In this document: piece after piece, positions 1 through 9,573 of the stretch
How the letters are laid out: every line of letters begins with the position of its first letter
Numbering within the stretch: the stretch's first letter is position 1
Source: an uncultured Candidatus Melainabacteria bacterium
GTDB lineage: Bacteria > Cyanobacteriota > Vampirovibrionia > Gastranaerophilales > Gastranaerophilaceae
Reading direction: 5' to 3'
DNA length: 64,000 bases
Assembly: GCA_947364235.1 (NCBI GenBank)
Contig: CANARY010000006.1
Location: 1 to 64,000 of the forward strand
Position numbers and translations under genes: made by a program
The notes under the pieces: generated by a model
Database searches by the model: none
What the model was told of the DNA's origin: nothing
The model's input: the letters and a program-made list of their open reading frames with translations, nothing else

Positions 1-33
1 AAACCAGCCAAACCCGCATCGCGCTTAGCTCCA

Positions 34-55
34 TAACATTTTATACAAAATGTTA
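34..55. repeat. 22-bp palindrome, copy 1
   Basis: A perfect or near-perfect palindrome with arms TAACATTTT and AAAATGTTA. Its exact reverse complement occurs at 192-213, inside the hairpin behind murJ. The two copies therefore bracket about 136 bp of AT-rich DNA in inverted orientation. I see no gene between them. Confidence 0.6.
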
Positions 56-181
56 CAGTATCAATAATACCTATAACCCTATTATAACATATTGTTCAAA
101 CGATTTACACCCTTGCATTAAAAATTAATTCATTTGTAGGATTATAATGTAAAAGTCAAATAATAATACAACTTTTAGCCA

Positions 182-223
182 TAATCAAAGATAACATTTT
201 GTATAAAATGTTATCTTTGATTA
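182..223. repeat. 19-bp-arm hairpin after murJ (possible terminator)
   Basis: The arms at 182-200 and 205-223 are perfectly complementary around a 4-nt loop, 4 nt past the murJ stop codon on the minus strand. The position suits transcription termination. However, the minus strand has no clear T run after the stem, and the inner 22 bp also occur at 34-55, so a dispersed palindromic repeat is equally possible. Confidence 0.6.
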
Positions 224-227
224 GAAA

Positions 228-1808
228 TTATTTTTTTATCCGCTTTAGAAGTTCGTTTGCATACTCCATTTTGAATAACAAATTCAAAGAAACATAAATT
301 CCTGCTGTTAGCATCATTATTGTCATTATTTTTACAGCTTCAAATACATACTTCGGCAGGCTGATATTCTCAAAACCTAAGCCTGCAAACCAGCAAATAA
401 CAAACGTTACTGCTCCTGCAAATAACATTTTAACCAGGTTTATAAAAAGTGATTTATAATCCAGTCTAACTTTTTTATGTATAAATAAACCTAAAAATAC
501 AGCATTAAACAAAGTCACAAATGTCGTAGACAGTGTAATACCAGCAATTCCCATATCAAGTTTTAAAATAAGCAGCCAGTTTAAAAACGCTTTCAGCCCA
601 ATTGAAGACATCGCGATAATAAAAGGAGTCTTTGAATCGTTAAACGCATAGTAAACTCTCGTAATTGAATCTCTAAAAACATAAGGAAGAATAGAAAACG
701 ACAAGAAACACAGAGCTTCAGATACCATAACAACTGCATCGGAATTAAACGCTCCGCGTTCAAACACTAGAGAAATTCCATCACGCGCAAGAAGCAAAAT
801 TAAAATAAGCATAGGAATTCCAACAAAAAACAAAACTCCAACACCTTTATTAAAATATCTTTTTATTGCTTCAATATCTCCTTCTCCGGCTAAACGCGAG
901 AAAATCGGAAACAAAGGAACAAGAAACGCAGTAACAAGAATTCCCACCGGAAACTGGAATATTCGGTTTGCAAACACAACCGAAGTCCAAGCTCCTTCTT
1001 TTAAAGTTGAAGCAAAGAACATATCTATATAAATACTTATCTGACCAATAGTAGAGCTTAAAATCGCAGGAAAAAGAAGTTCGCAAATATTCTTAAACTG
1101 CGGATTATTTACAACATCAAAATTCGGTTTCAATTTGTAACCAAGCTCTCTCACTTTAGGAAGCTGGATAATCAGCTGGCAAAGCGCACCCACAGTCGTT
1201 GCAGCTGCAAGAACCATGCCGGACTTATCATTATGAGCAAGTGAAATCACTAATATCACAACCAGGCTTAATACCATAGGTGACAAATTTGGCAGAATAT
1301 ATTGTTTATGAGTTACAAGAATACCGTAAAAAATACCAATTATCCCGCCAATAAGTATTATCGGAGACATTATCTTAAAATGTTCTGCTGCAAGAGAAAG
1401 AAGTTCCGGAGAACCGGCAGAAATAATTACCCCCATAACTTTATCAGCAAAAAAGAATCCGCCGACTGCCATAAAAGCAAAAAATACAAACGAAACTGTC
1501 AAAAAAGTATTATAAAGCTTATTAACAACCTCGTCAGGCTTTGAGTCAAAATTTGGCAGAAGCTTTGAAAACACAGCTACAACAGCACTGTGAAAAGGAC
1601 CTCCGACTCCGCCAAGAATAATTATTGCAAGAGAAGGTATCTGTAAAGCATAAAAATAAGCATCAGAAACAAGAGTTGCGCCATAAAAGTTTGCTACAAC
1701 CATATCGCGGAGAAATCCCATAAATTTACTTGCAATCGTTACAAGCGCAATCAGCCAGGCAGCTTTTAAAACGCTCTGAGTTTCATCTTTCTTCGTCAGC
1801 TCTGCCAT
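228..1808 (-). CDS. murJ: MurJ/MviN lipid II flippase
   Basis: A 526-residue multi-pass membrane protein of the MATE-like MurJ family, which flips lipid II across the inner membrane for peptidoglycan synthesis. The N terminus shows the family's opening pattern (SKFMGFLRDMVVANFYG at about 27-43, followed by SDAYFYALQIPSL). About 14 hydrophobic segments cover the whole length, which is the usual family size. The ATG at 1808 lies inside the 3' end of the upstream SpoIID-like gene (26-nt overlap), so the two are probably translationally coupled. The gene is last in the cysS-spoIID-murJ run and is followed by a hairpin. Function is well supported by family resemblance; the exact start is less certain because the ribosome binding site is weak. 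Confidence 0.93.
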   Translation of the reverse strand: MAELTKKDETQSVLKAAWLIALVTIASKFMGFLRDMVVANFYGATLVSDAYFYALQIPSLAIIILGGVGGPFHSAVVAVFSKLLPNFDSKPDEVVNKLYNTFLTVSFVFFAFMAVGGFFFADKVMGVIISAGSPELLSLAAEHFKIMSPIILIGGIIGIFYGILVTHKQYILPNLSPMVLSLVVILVISLAHNDKSGMVLAAATTVGALCQLIIQLPKVRELGYKLKPNFDVVNNPQFKNICELLFPAILSSTIGQISIYIDMFFASTLKEGAWTSVVFANRIFQFPVGILVTAFLVPLFPIFSRLAGEGDIEAIKRYFNKGVGVLFFVGIPMLILILLLARDGISLVFERGAFNSDAVVMVSEALCFLSFSILPYVFRDSITRVYYAFNDSKTPFIIAMSSIGLKAFLNWLLILKLDMGIAGITLSTTFVTLFNAVFLGLFIHKKVRLDYKSLFINLVKMLFAGAVTFVICWFAGLGFENISLPKYVFEAVKIMTIMMLTAGIYVSLNLLFKMEYANELLKRIKK

Positions 1809-3411
1809 ATTTTTCCACTACTTCCACATATAAAGTAACCGTTCTGCCCAGAGTCGGAGGATAAAAGATAATTGTATTTGCTCCGTCTTCAATATACCTT
1901 GAAATATCTATTCTATATTCCTTCTGAAAAATTGTTTTAGTTACAGGAAACTCATGCACTTTACCGTTAATCATTACAGCCAGCTTAGGAGCTGTTGAGT
2001 TAGTAACAACTATCTGCGCCCTGCCTATAGGAGCCCAGAAAGTCTGCTTAACCTCATCTCCAAATACAGTTACAGGTATCGTACCCAGATTTATTCCTGT
2101 ATAATAATGTCTTAAAATATTATAATAAGGCTGTTTAAGTTTAGTAGACATATACCCTGCGCCATACTGGCTCATTCCCACACCATGGCCAAAACCTCCG
2201 CCTTTAATCACAACATCAGTTATATTCCCGTAATTATCTTTTTTATTTTCAAAAACAATATTTGCACTTGGAAGCGACACGCCATCTTTCTGAAAAACTC
2301 GTCGGATTACAAGTTCTTTTGCAATTCTATAACAGCCTCTATCTGTCATAAGCTCAACTTCAATAGCCTTGCCTGAAGCTCCGCGTCTCATGACTTTAAT
2401 ATCTTTTATACGCCCTAACGTTTCACCTTCTCGGAATACAGGATGAACAAAACCCGTCTTTGATTGAGCAGGAAGAGTTGTTTTTAAAACATTTTCAAGC
2501 TCTACAGCCATCCACTCTTTCTGCCATCTATAATATGGCGACTCAATATCAAAAGAAGGCACCTTAGCTTCATAAAACTCTTTTGCTTTATCTTCTTCAT
2601 TCAAAGGCTGAAACTCTGATTTGTCAGGTACTGCAACAAGGTAAAGTTTACTTATTGAAGGAAACATCTTTGTCAAAGGATCAGAAAAAGCATAAGAATA
2701 GCTTTCTGTATACCCTCCTGCTGTGGAGCTGTAAAGAGCCAGAATCGGCTCATTATTGTAAAGTGCAACAATTCCGTCCGTCTCCATAACAGCACGTGTT
2801 GCTAAATCATCTTCTGTATTAACTCCGTAATAAACCTGGCTTGCAACGCTATCAACAACATTGAATTCTTTATATGCCTGAGTTCTCGGCGTCAAAACAT
2901 AATTTCTTGCTGCAACAGCCTGAGCTTTCAAAGCTTCAAGCCCAAACCTAACCGGCATTTCATTAGGAACTACTCCTTTTAAGTATTCTTGAACCTCAAT
3001 AATGTTTACAAGATAAAACCCTTTGCTCTCCGGATGCTGTACAACTTCAAAAGCACCATGATAAAGAGCCGGCTTTCCTTTTCTGGTTAAATCTTTAACT
3101 CCAAGTACGCCGCGAGGACATATAATTACAACATCCCGCAAAGTCTGGTTTCTGCCTTTAACAGAAACCTCAAGACCGTTAGCTGTATTTTTAATATTTA
3201 TTTCAGAATTTTCTGGAGCAGACGCAATAATTTTTCTTGTTTCTTTATCACAAATTTCGCACTCAGCAGTACCATAAACCGTAATCTGCTGCTTCAAAAC
3301 ATTCTGAAACTTGTTATCAGTCAGCCCTACTCTAACAACACTATCAGCAAACACAGGAGATAAACAGTTCAGAACAAACAATAAAACTGCAATTATTATT
3401 TTAATTCGCAA
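1783..3411 (-). CDS. SpoIID/LytB domain protein (secreted)
   Basis: A 542-residue protein with a Sec signal peptide at about 1-22 (MRIKIIIAVLLFVLNCLSP then VFA-D). The SpoIID/LytB domain is recognised by VQEYLKGVVPNEMP, the LKAQAVAARNYVL stretch, a TAGGYTES segment and the C-terminal GHGVGMSQYGA motif. SpoIID family members cut denuded glycan strands in sporulating bacteria. In non-spore-forming Gram-negatives, including cyanobacterial relatives, the role is presumed to be cell-wall remodelling. The start codon is TTG, preceded by GGAAGG, and overlaps the end of cysS by 16 nt. A C-terminal extension of about 90 residues after the SpoIID domain is unassigned. It lies between cysS and murJ, consistent with an envelope role. 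Confidence 0.88.
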   Translation of the reverse strand: MRIKIIIAVLLFVLNCLSPVFADSVVRVGLTDNKFQNVLKQQITVYGTAECEICDKETRKIIASAPENSEINIKNTANGLEVSVKGRNQTLRDVVIICPRGVLGVKDLTRKGKPALYHGAFEVVQHPESKGFYLVNIIEVQEYLKGVVPNEMPVRFGLEALKAQAVAARNYVLTPRTQAYKEFNVVDSVASQVYYGVNTEDDLATRAVMETDGIVALYNNEPILALYSSTAGGYTESYSYAFSDPLTKMFPSISKLYLVAVPDKSEFQPLNEEDKAKEFYEAKVPSFDIESPYYRWQKEWMAVELENVLKTTLPAQSKTGFVHPVFREGETLGRIKDIKVMRRGASGKAIEVELMTDRGCYRIAKELVIRRVFQKDGVSLPSANIVFENKKDNYGNITDVVIKGGGFGHGVGMSQYGAGYMSTKLKQPYYNILRHYYTGINLGTIPVTVFGDEVKQTFWAPIGRAQIVVTNSTAPKLAVMINGKVHEFPVTKTIFQKEYRIDISRYIEDGANTIIFYPPTLGRTVTLYVEVVEKYGRADEER

Positions 3412-4769
3412 GTTGTACCTTCCTTAGAATCTTTTAAAACTATCCCGACATTATCAAGTGCAACACGAATTTTGTCCGCAGCTGCCCAATCCTTTTCTGC
3501 TCTTGCCTGTTTACGCCGTTCAATAATTTCTTCCATCGAAGTAAAAGTTTCACCAAGTTCAGCACTCACAGTTTTAAGCCTTTCAGCAAGCTCTTCTTCG
3601 GACAGTTTAGCTTTCTCAAATGTAAACCCAAGAACAGAAGCTAATTTAAACAGAAGTGTAAAAGCATAATTAACATCTTTATTTGCTTTATTAGTCAAAT
3701 CAAACAAAACTGCAAGAGCTTTTGAAGTATTCAAATCTTCATCCAGCGCTTCGACAAACTCTTTGTATTCATCAAACTTAGTGATATCAATTGTTTCATC
3801 AACAGGAGTTTGTTTTGCGTTAAGCATTCTCTTAACCCCGTTTGCTGCAGCCTTCAGAGCTTCATCAGAAAACTCAACCGGCATACGATAATGGTTTGTC
3901 AGAATAAAAAATCTAATTGTATTAGCATCATAAAGCTTTAATAAATCATCTATAGTAAGGAAATTACCAAGCGATTTTGACATTTTTTCTTTATTAATAG
4001 TCACAAACCCATTATGCATCCAGTAATTTACAAACTTACAACCATTTGCGCATTCTGACTGTGCAATTTCATTCTCATGGTGAGGGAAAATCAAATCAGC
4101 ACCGCCGGCATGAATATCAATAGTTTTACCTAAATATTTTCTGCTCATTGCAGAGCATTCAATATGCCATCCTGGTCTGCCAACTCCCCACGGAGATTTA
4201 TAGCCGAACTTTTCATCTTTTTTCCACAAAGCAAAATCAAGAGGATCTTCTTTCTGCTCGCCTACTTCAATTCTTGCTCCGCTTTCAAGCTGGTCAATAG
4301 GCTGCTTTGAAAGATAACCATACTGAGAAAACTTTTTCACCCTGAAATAAACATCTCCGCCTGCCTCGTACGCATAACCTTTGGCAATTAAATCTTTAAC
4401 AATTGAAATCATTTCTCCAAGAGTTTTCGTAGCAAAAGGCTCTATATCCGGCTTTAAATTATTCAAAGCTTTCATGCTCTCAGAAAATCTTTGATACCAG
4501 TATTTTGAAACTTCCTCAGGAGTCTTGCCTTCTTTTTCTGCTTTCTTAAGTATCTTATCATCAACATCAGTTACATTTCTGCAATAAGTTACATCAAACC
4601 CTCTAAACTTAAGATATCTATAAAGAATATCCCAGGTAATATAACATCTTGCATGCCCCAAATGCGCGTTATCATAAACAGTCGGCCCGCAGACATACAT
4701 TTTAACTTTATTATCTTCAATAGTCTTAAATTCTTCAATCTGATTTGTGTAAGAGTTGTGCAGTTTCAT
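3396..4769 (-). CDS. cysS: Cysteinyl-tRNA synthetase
   Basis: A 457-residue class I aminoacyl-tRNA synthetase that charges tRNA-Cys. The zinc-site start CGPTVYDNAHLGHAR (about 27-41) carries the HIGH-type motif as HLGH. The KMSKS signature follows in [10 protein letters not shown] at about 266-275. The GWHIECSAMS and GGADLIFPHHENE segments are diagnostic for CysS. The length is normal for bacterial enzymes. It heads an overlapping operon with the SpoIID-like gene and murJ. The intergenic stretch 4770-4825 is short and shows no clear terminator, so coupling with the upstream membrane-protein gene cannot be excluded. Confidence 0.97.
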   Translation of the reverse strand: MKLHNSYTNQIEEFKTIEDNKVKMYVCGPTVYDNAHLGHARCYITWDILYRYLKFRGFDVTYCRNVTDVDDKILKKAEKEGKTPEEVSKYWYQRFSESMKALNNLKPDIEPFATKTLGEMISIVKDLIAKGYAYEAGGDVYFRVKKFSQYGYLSKQPIDQLESGARIEVGEQKEDPLDFALWKKDEKFGYKSPWGVGRPGWHIECSAMSRKYLGKTIDIHAGGADLIFPHHENEIAQSECANGCKFVNYWMHNGFVTINKEKMSKSLGNFLTIDDLLKLYDANTIRFFILTNHYRMPVEFSDEALKAAANGVKRMLNAKQTPVDETIDITKFDEYKEFVEALDEDLNTSKALAVLFDLTNKANKDVNYAFTLLFKLASVLGFTFEKAKLSEEELAERLKTVSAELGETFTSMEEIIERRKQARAEKDWAAADKIRVALDNVGIVLKDSKEGTTCELK

Positions 4770-4825
4770 AAATTTAATACTCCTCCCCTAATACTCCCAA
4801 TCTTACAACAAACAGAAATTTAATA

Positions 4826-6682
4826 CTACCCTTTCATTTTTTTAGCATTGGCTTTTCTTGTATTATGGTAAGTCAGCATAGGAATCAAAATACCAAGAAT
4901 AATCGGAGAAATGAACACTGTCGAAATAGCTCCAGGAAGAGAATTCAGCCCTCTTGCCATTTTCGCAATCTTATTTTGTTTGATTCCTCCTGTACCTTTC
5001 ATCAGCTTCGAAATACCTTCTTTTACTCCAGCATCTGTATCGCTTATTCTTTCGAAAAGTTCAATAATCTTTTTATTCTTTTCTTCTTTAGAAAGATGCT
5101 TTATCGATTCAAGTGTAAATGTATTTTCGTTAAACATGCAAGTTTTGTTTTCAGATTTTGAAAGTATTTTTTCTAAATCACCGCCTTTATTTTTGACAAA
5201 ATTAGAAAAATTCATTAACTTAGCTTTTGAGTCTATATTACCGTAAATCGCATCTAAATCCGCAACTGATAAAACTTCTAAATCACTGTACGGATTAATA
5301 ATATCAAGAAACTTCTTGAACATATTTTTGCCGTCAGAAGCCCTATTTGTAAGGATAAACCCTTTTGCATCTTCATAACTTCTAACAAGAGCTTTTGTAA
5401 GCATAGGAACAGCAAAAACAACAGACAGAGATGAAACAGTATCTCTTAAAAGGATTTCATTTATTTCTGTCATATCGCGTTTGCCATTTTCATCAATCTG
5501 AGCTCTATCCCATGCACGTTTACCGCGCGGAAGCAAAAGCCCCAGAGTTGAAAGCAAAGCAAATGTAGTCTTAGTAAAATTATAACCGTTATACTCTAAA
5601 AGCTCCTGCCATTTTTCAGGAGTATACTTAGTAATAAGCTTGCCCAAACCGGCAAAAAATCCGCCGTTATTTACACCTTTACCTTTAAAAGCCACTTCTG
5701 AGCTATTCTCATTTTTATGCTGCATATGCTCTAAAGCTTTTGCCGAAGGTGATACATCACTGCGAGCATATAATTTAGGAAGAATTGATAAACCTCCTAA
5801 AGTTACAGCAATATTAGCTGCATTTGTAAACCAGCGCTTTGCAGCAAAATTATTTTTCATATTCTCTATTGCATTCGCATCTATAGCTGCATAAGAAGAA
5901 TTGTTAATTATTGCATCATCTCCAAAATCTTTAATCGCTCTTAAAGCTTCTGCTGTAGCAAAAGAAGCTTTTGTTCCGCCTTCGCCTACTACAACTTTGT
6001 TGACAGCATAATAATTTGTTGAATTTTCAAGCATTTTATTATTTATAGTTTCTAAAATATTTTGATAAGCCAACTTACTTGCTTTCTTATCTGCAGATGC
6101 ATATTTCGCAAACTCGCCCTGTAAATATTTTATAGTTTTTTCTGCATCAGCATCATTTGGAACAGTATCTTTATAAATTTTACTTATATTGTAATTATAA
6201 AATTCATTTTTAAACTTCTGTGCATCATTTTTTACAGCTTGATTAAATTCCGGCTTAGCAATCATACTCTTCATATTTTGAGCCATACGCTTAATCAATC
6301 TTGTATTAGTATTTGTAGATTTGCAAAATTTCCCGGTTAAAAACAAAACCAACGGAGCAACACCAATTATATAAGGACCTGTAATACCTTCTCTTCCAAG
6401 AACTTCAAAGCCTTCCTGCATATTGTACTGACCGGTAATTTCTTTGTCGCGGTTAAATCCCGTCCAAACACGAGGCGCAGTCATACCAAGCCCGTCCTGA
6501 ATCAAAAAAGAAACAAGATAACCTTTACTTTCTATCCATTGCATCAAAGAAGCAGACATACCAAGCATAGAAGCAGCTCCGACAGATTTAAATGCAGGAG
6601 TTTGCATTGTTTGTGTATGACCATATTTTTTCTGCCTATTTTTAGACAAATCACCCTGAGTGTTAATAGAAGATATTCTCAA
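4826..6682 (-). CDS. Large multi-pass membrane protein, unknown function
   Basis: I do not recognise this 618-residue protein. It has no Sec signal; the first 28 residues are polar and lead into a short TPAFKSVG motif. Hydrophobic segments lie at about 98-116, 285-306, 371-388, 412-433 and 583-606, separated by long charged helical loops. A second related motif, AFKGKG, lies at 331-336. The same AF[KQ]GK pattern occurs before the membrane segment of the coiled-coil protein at 23905-25845. It is monocistronic, with a good promoter at 6727-6754. This looks like a lineage-specific inner-membrane protein; no catalytic motif is visible. Confidence 0.8.
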   Translation of the reverse strand: MRISSINTQGDLSKNRQKKYGHTQTMQTPAFKSVGAASMLGMSASLMQWIESKGYLVSFLIQDGLGMTAPRVWTGFNRDKEITGQYNMQEGFEVLGREGITGPYIIGVAPLVLFLTGKFCKSTNTNTRLIKRMAQNMKSMIAKPEFNQAVKNDAQKFKNEFYNYNISKIYKDTVPNDADAEKTIKYLQGEFAKYASADKKASKLAYQNILETINNKMLENSTNYYAVNKVVVGEGGTKASFATAEALRAIKDFGDDAIINNSSYAAIDANAIENMKNNFAAKRWFTNAANIAVTLGGLSILPKLYARSDVSPSAKALEHMQHKNENSSEVAFKGKGVNNGGFFAGLGKLITKYTPEKWQELLEYNGYNFTKTTFALLSTLGLLLPRGKRAWDRAQIDENGKRDMTEINEILLRDTVSSLSVVFAVPMLTKALVRSYEDAKGFILTNRASDGKNMFKKFLDIINPYSDLEVLSVADLDAIYGNIDSKAKLMNFSNFVKNKGGDLEKILSKSENKTCMFNENTFTLESIKHLSKEEKNKKIIELFERISDTDAGVKEGISKLMKGTGGIKQNKIAKMARGLNSLPGAISTVFISPIILGILIPMLTYHNTRKANAKKMKG

Positions 6683-6726
6683 TATTACCGCCCCTATATT
6701 TTCGCTTTAAGTGTAACCTCTACACT

Positions 6727-6754
6727 ATTATACGGATTTGCAGGGTTTTGGCAA
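6727..6754 (-). promoter_or_regulatory. Sigma70-type promoter
   Basis: Reading the minus strand, TTGCCA (6754-6749) is followed after 16 nt by TATAAT (6732-6727). It lies about 45 nt upstream of the start of the 618-residue membrane-protein gene. Both boxes match consensus well. Confidence 0.7.
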
Positions 6755-6783
6755 GGGTTAGTATATACGATTTTAACAAAATG

Positions 6784-7323
6784 TTACTTATTTTGAGGGC
6801 CTTCGGCTATAAGGTATTCTTTCTCAATCCCTTGTGCTTCAAGAATAAAATCACAAAGCTCTCTTACAGCACCTTTACCGCCGCCATAAGAAGATTTAAA
6901 GTTACAAATTTCTTGGACTTCTTTTACAGCATCAGCAGGACAGCAAGCCAGACCAACTTTTTCTAAAATACAAATATCTGGCAAATCGTCACCCATATAA
7001 GAAATGTTCTCAAATCCTAAGTTATATTTTTCCATTAACTCTTCAAGCGCAGGAAGCTTATATTTTCTGCCCTGATAAAGTTCTGTAAAATTAAGATTTT
7101 TAGCACGATGCTGAACAGTACCGTTGTTTCTTGCAGTAATAATTGCTGTTATAAACCCTGAATTACGCATTCTAACAACACCGTGTCCGTCTTTCGCGTT
7201 AAAAGTTTTGTACTCAACTCCATTTTCATCGTAAGTTATACTGCCGTCAGTCATTACACCATCTACATCAAAAACAAGCATCTTTATTTTTTTAGCAGCT
7301 TTTAAAGCATTCTCTTTGTTCAT
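6784..7323 (-). CDS. kdsC: KdsC-type Kdo-8-phosphate phosphatase
   Basis: A protein of about 179 residues from the haloacid-dehalogenase family, class C0. KdsC removes phosphate from Kdo-8-P in the pathway to lipopolysaccharide. HAD motif I is the aspartate pair in FDVDGVMTDGSI near residue 14. The K of the HAD lysine motif and the late YMGDDLPD motif IV are also present. I place the start at the ATG at 7323, ten codons inside the longest frame, because AGGAGAG lies just upstream. kdsA is 6 kb away at 13314, so the Kdo genes are split. A related sugar-phosphate phosphatase is the main alternative. Confidence 0.88.
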   Translation of the reverse strand: MNKENALKAAKKIKMLVFDVDGVMTDGSITYDENGVEYKTFNAKDGHGVVRMRNSGFITAIITARNNGTVQHRAKNLNFTELYQGRKYKLPALEELMEKYNLGFENISYMGDDLPDICILEKVGLACCPADAVKEVQEICNFKSSYGGGKGAVRELCDFILEAQGIEKEYLIAEGPQNK

Positions 7324-7445
7324 AATAATCTCTCCTATGAAAAAATTATACAATAAAATTTCATACGATTGCAGGATTTAATAAAAAAAGCTTAAACTTT
7401 TATAACAATCCTGCCGATATATTCAGTATTAAGGAAAAAATATAC

Positions 7446-7730
7446 ATGCTTCAACTATTACCAAACAGCGAAACGCTGACCCCGAAGACAACAAACCCGC
7501 AGGAAGCTGTGGATTTTATCAATTCGTATATCGAAAGATATCATTGCAAAAATATGGATGTAGACATTTCATTCATGAATATATTAGATGCTTGTTATGT
7601 ATCTGCTATGTGCTCAACTAAGCACTATATCAAATACCCGGAAGGCAAAATCAACTGGAAAGTTTCTTCTAATCTGGTTAGAGAATTTAACAAAGACTTA
7701 GAACTTGGAAATAATAATTACAAGTTTTAA
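7446..7730 (+). CDS. Small hypothetical protein (94 aa)
   Basis: A 94-residue soluble protein that I do not recognise. It has three cysteines in the middle (DACYVSAMCSTKHY at about 57-70) and no signal peptide or membrane segment. AAGGA lies upstream of the ATG, with about 11 nt to the start. Its stop overlaps the convergent HEAT-like gene's stop by 4 nt. The composition resembles the neighbouring genes, so it is probably a real gene rather than a chance frame. Confidence 0.65.
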   Translation: MLQLLPNSETLTPKTTNPQEAVDFINSYIERYHCKNMDVDISFMNILDACYVSAMCSTKHYIKYPEGKINWKVSSNLVREFNKDLELGNNNYKF

Positions 7731-8896
7731 ATAGCTTCAATGTATTGTTTAAAACTATCGTCAGAAAGATTTTTAAGCGCAAGCTCTTTATGCGCAGAAG
7801 TTAACTTATCCTGGCTTTTTAAAATTGTCAAAATCTTTATAATAAGAGTTGGGTTGGAGCTGTCAAGCATAGTTTCAAGCTCTGCAACTTCATCAACAAA
7901 GTCGAGCGCAAAAAACACAAAATCACTTTCTTCATACAACTCATCATAAAGAAGGCTCGTAAGTTTTAAATCATTAAACTTCTTAAGAAGCATGTTTATC
8001 GCAAAAACTTCGTCTTTTGTATTTTTATCACAATCAAAGAGGTATTCGTCATTTGCCGTCAGCTCTTCAAACTTATCTTTTGCCAGCATTAAAAGTACAG
8101 CAGAAGCACTTGTAAGATTATTTGCATACAAGTCTTCAAATACAGTATACAAATTGTAATCTAAAACCGAAGAAGGAGGCATGATTTCAGGAATTGCACT
8201 TACAATATTACAGAGAGCAAGAATACCGTCATCACTTTTTGCAAGCTCTTCAACCGGAACCAAATACGGAATTTCCGCAGCTATATTTTCCGATAAAGAT
8301 GATTTTTTCATTATTAGAAATATTTGTTCCAACGCATCCTGCGCTTTTAATCCAACGAGATATTTAACACCGTTATACTGTTCAAACTCGTCATCAGAAT
8401 TCAATTTCGAAATAGCTTCATTCTTAAATACAGCATCGTTCACATTCGCAAGAACTTCTATAGAATTTACACTCAAAGGCTCAAATTCCGATGTTGCAGC
8501 CTGCCTGAGTGCAGGCAGAAGCTCCTGGATATATTTATCTTCAAATAAAGAAAAATATTTTGCAGCATAAGCTTTTTTACCATTATCTCCGCTCGCAAAA
8601 ATTTCTTTCATTACAGGCAAAAGCTCTATTCCGCCAAAATTATATAAAACTTCGGCAATCATAGCATCGTAAGAAGGCGAATAATAATCCAAAAAAGCCA
8701 TTAAATTTAAATAATTGTCTTTATTGCAAGCATATTTAATACGATTTGATACATTATTTTTAACAAAATCAAATAAAAAACCATCCTGCTTAACCAGTTT
8801 TGCAAAAAGATTTACGTCAGAATTATCTACAAGTGATTTTGCGACAGCTTCATACTCATCAGGATTTTTACCTGTGAGCTTTTTGATTAAGTCCAT
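7727..8896 (-). CDS. HEAT-repeat-like helical protein
   Basis: A 389-residue, acidic, almost all-helical protein. Successive segments such as LLPALRQAATSEFEPLSVNSI and FNGVKYLVGLKAQDALEQI-type helices, each about 30-40 residues long, resemble HEAT/ARM solenoid repeats. These usually make protein-binding surfaces, so a scaffold or adaptor role is likely, but no partner is indicated. It is preceded by GAGGTAAG and lies 14 nt after the DprA-like gene, so the two are probably co-transcribed. The catalytic function, if any, is unknown. Confidence 0.65.
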   Translation of the reverse strand: MDLIKKLTGKNPDEYEAVAKSLVDNSDVNLFAKLVKQDGFLFDFVKNNVSNRIKYACNKDNYLNLMAFLDYYSPSYDAMIAEVLYNFGGIELLPVMKEIFASGDNGKKAYAAKYFSLFEDKYIQELLPALRQAATSEFEPLSVNSIEVLANVNDAVFKNEAISKLNSDDEFEQYNGVKYLVGLKAQDALEQIFLIMKKSSLSENIAAEIPYLVPVEELAKSDDGILALCNIVSAIPEIMPPSSVLDYNLYTVFEDLYANNLTSASAVLLMLAKDKFEELTANDEYLFDCDKNTKDEVFAINMLLKKFNDLKLTSLLYDELYEESDFVFFALDFVDEVAELETMLDSSNPTLIIKILTILKSQDKLTSAHKELALKNLSDDSFKQYIEAI

Positions 8897-8910
8897 AATA
8901 CTGCTTACCT

Positions 8911-9483
8911 CTAATCCAAATAGAATACAGTTACAACTTTGTGATTTTCTTCTGCATACTCAACAGCTCTATGAAGAGTTTTACTTGTATGAGAAAGGAA
9001 GCAAATTAACTGATTACAATCATCAATAATTTCTCTGTTGCATACTCTTGAAGCATCAGCAAGAGTCATCATAGCTCTATCAGAATGTTCAACAATATTC
9101 GGCACTCCAATCAATTGGTCCTGCACATCAGAAGGCTGCTGACCAATGGTTTGAGGCAAAATAACTTTCAATTTATCAGGGTTTGATTTCATAGCTCCGC
9201 GAATAGCTGCAGCATTTGTACCGCAAGAACCGCCGGAAGTAATAATCGTATTTCCCTGTCTCACAAGAGCAGTTGTTAAAGTTTCAATCATCTGCTGGTG
9301 AGTAATGGCAAGGTTACGTGAACCGATAATAGCAATTCTCTTTGCCGGCTGTTTAATAGTAGCAAGCTCCATAGCAAGCTCATCAATCGTATCCGGCGAA
9401 TGTTCAGCTGTGTCCAAATCACCCATTGGAACCATAATGGAAGGCTGTTTGTCGTCGTCAATTGAATTAAAAATATCGTTCAT
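8911..9483 (-). CDS. Small DprA/Smf-like Rossmann protein
   Basis: A protein of about 190 residues whose core resembles the Rossmann fold of DNA-processing protein DprA: KRIAIIGSRN near 57-66, then TSGGSCGTNAAAIRGAM near 93-109. It lacks the extra N- and C-terminal domains of full-length DprA. Cyanobacteria carry a similarly short paralogue, usually annotated as a recombination-mediator-like protein. The start at 9483 is chosen because GGTGG precedes that ATG; nine more codons exist upstream. It faces away from the helicase gene at 9574. Nucleotide binding is likely (lysine-decarboxylase/DprA fold), but a true recombination role is inference. Confidence 0.75.
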   Translation of the reverse strand: MNDIFNSIDDDKQPSIMVPMGDLDTAEHSPDTIDELAMELATIKQPAKRIAIIGSRNLAITHQQMIETLTTALVRQGNTIITSGGSCGTNAAAIRGAMKSNPDKLKVILPQTIGQQPSDVQDQLIGVPNIVEHSDRAMMTLADASRVCNREIIDDCNQLICFLSHTSKTLHRAVEYAEENHKVVTVFYLD

Positions 9484-9573
9484 CGTACCACCTTTTGAAT
9501 ATATTGTCATTTGCGCATATTTTGTGTATGCTGATATATAATATCACAAAATTGACAATTTGGGAATAGGGGA

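Noticed and set aside
1302-1544. 80-codon plus-strand frame inside murJ
   Set aside because: Antisense shadow of a conserved gene; Lys/Asn/Tyr-rich translation without a start signal. The same applies to the other opposite-strand frames within known genes.
9511-9542. Possible promoter (TTGCGC and TATAAT) for the helicase gene
   Set aside because: The spacing of 20 nt is too long for a confident call, so it is not listed as a feature.
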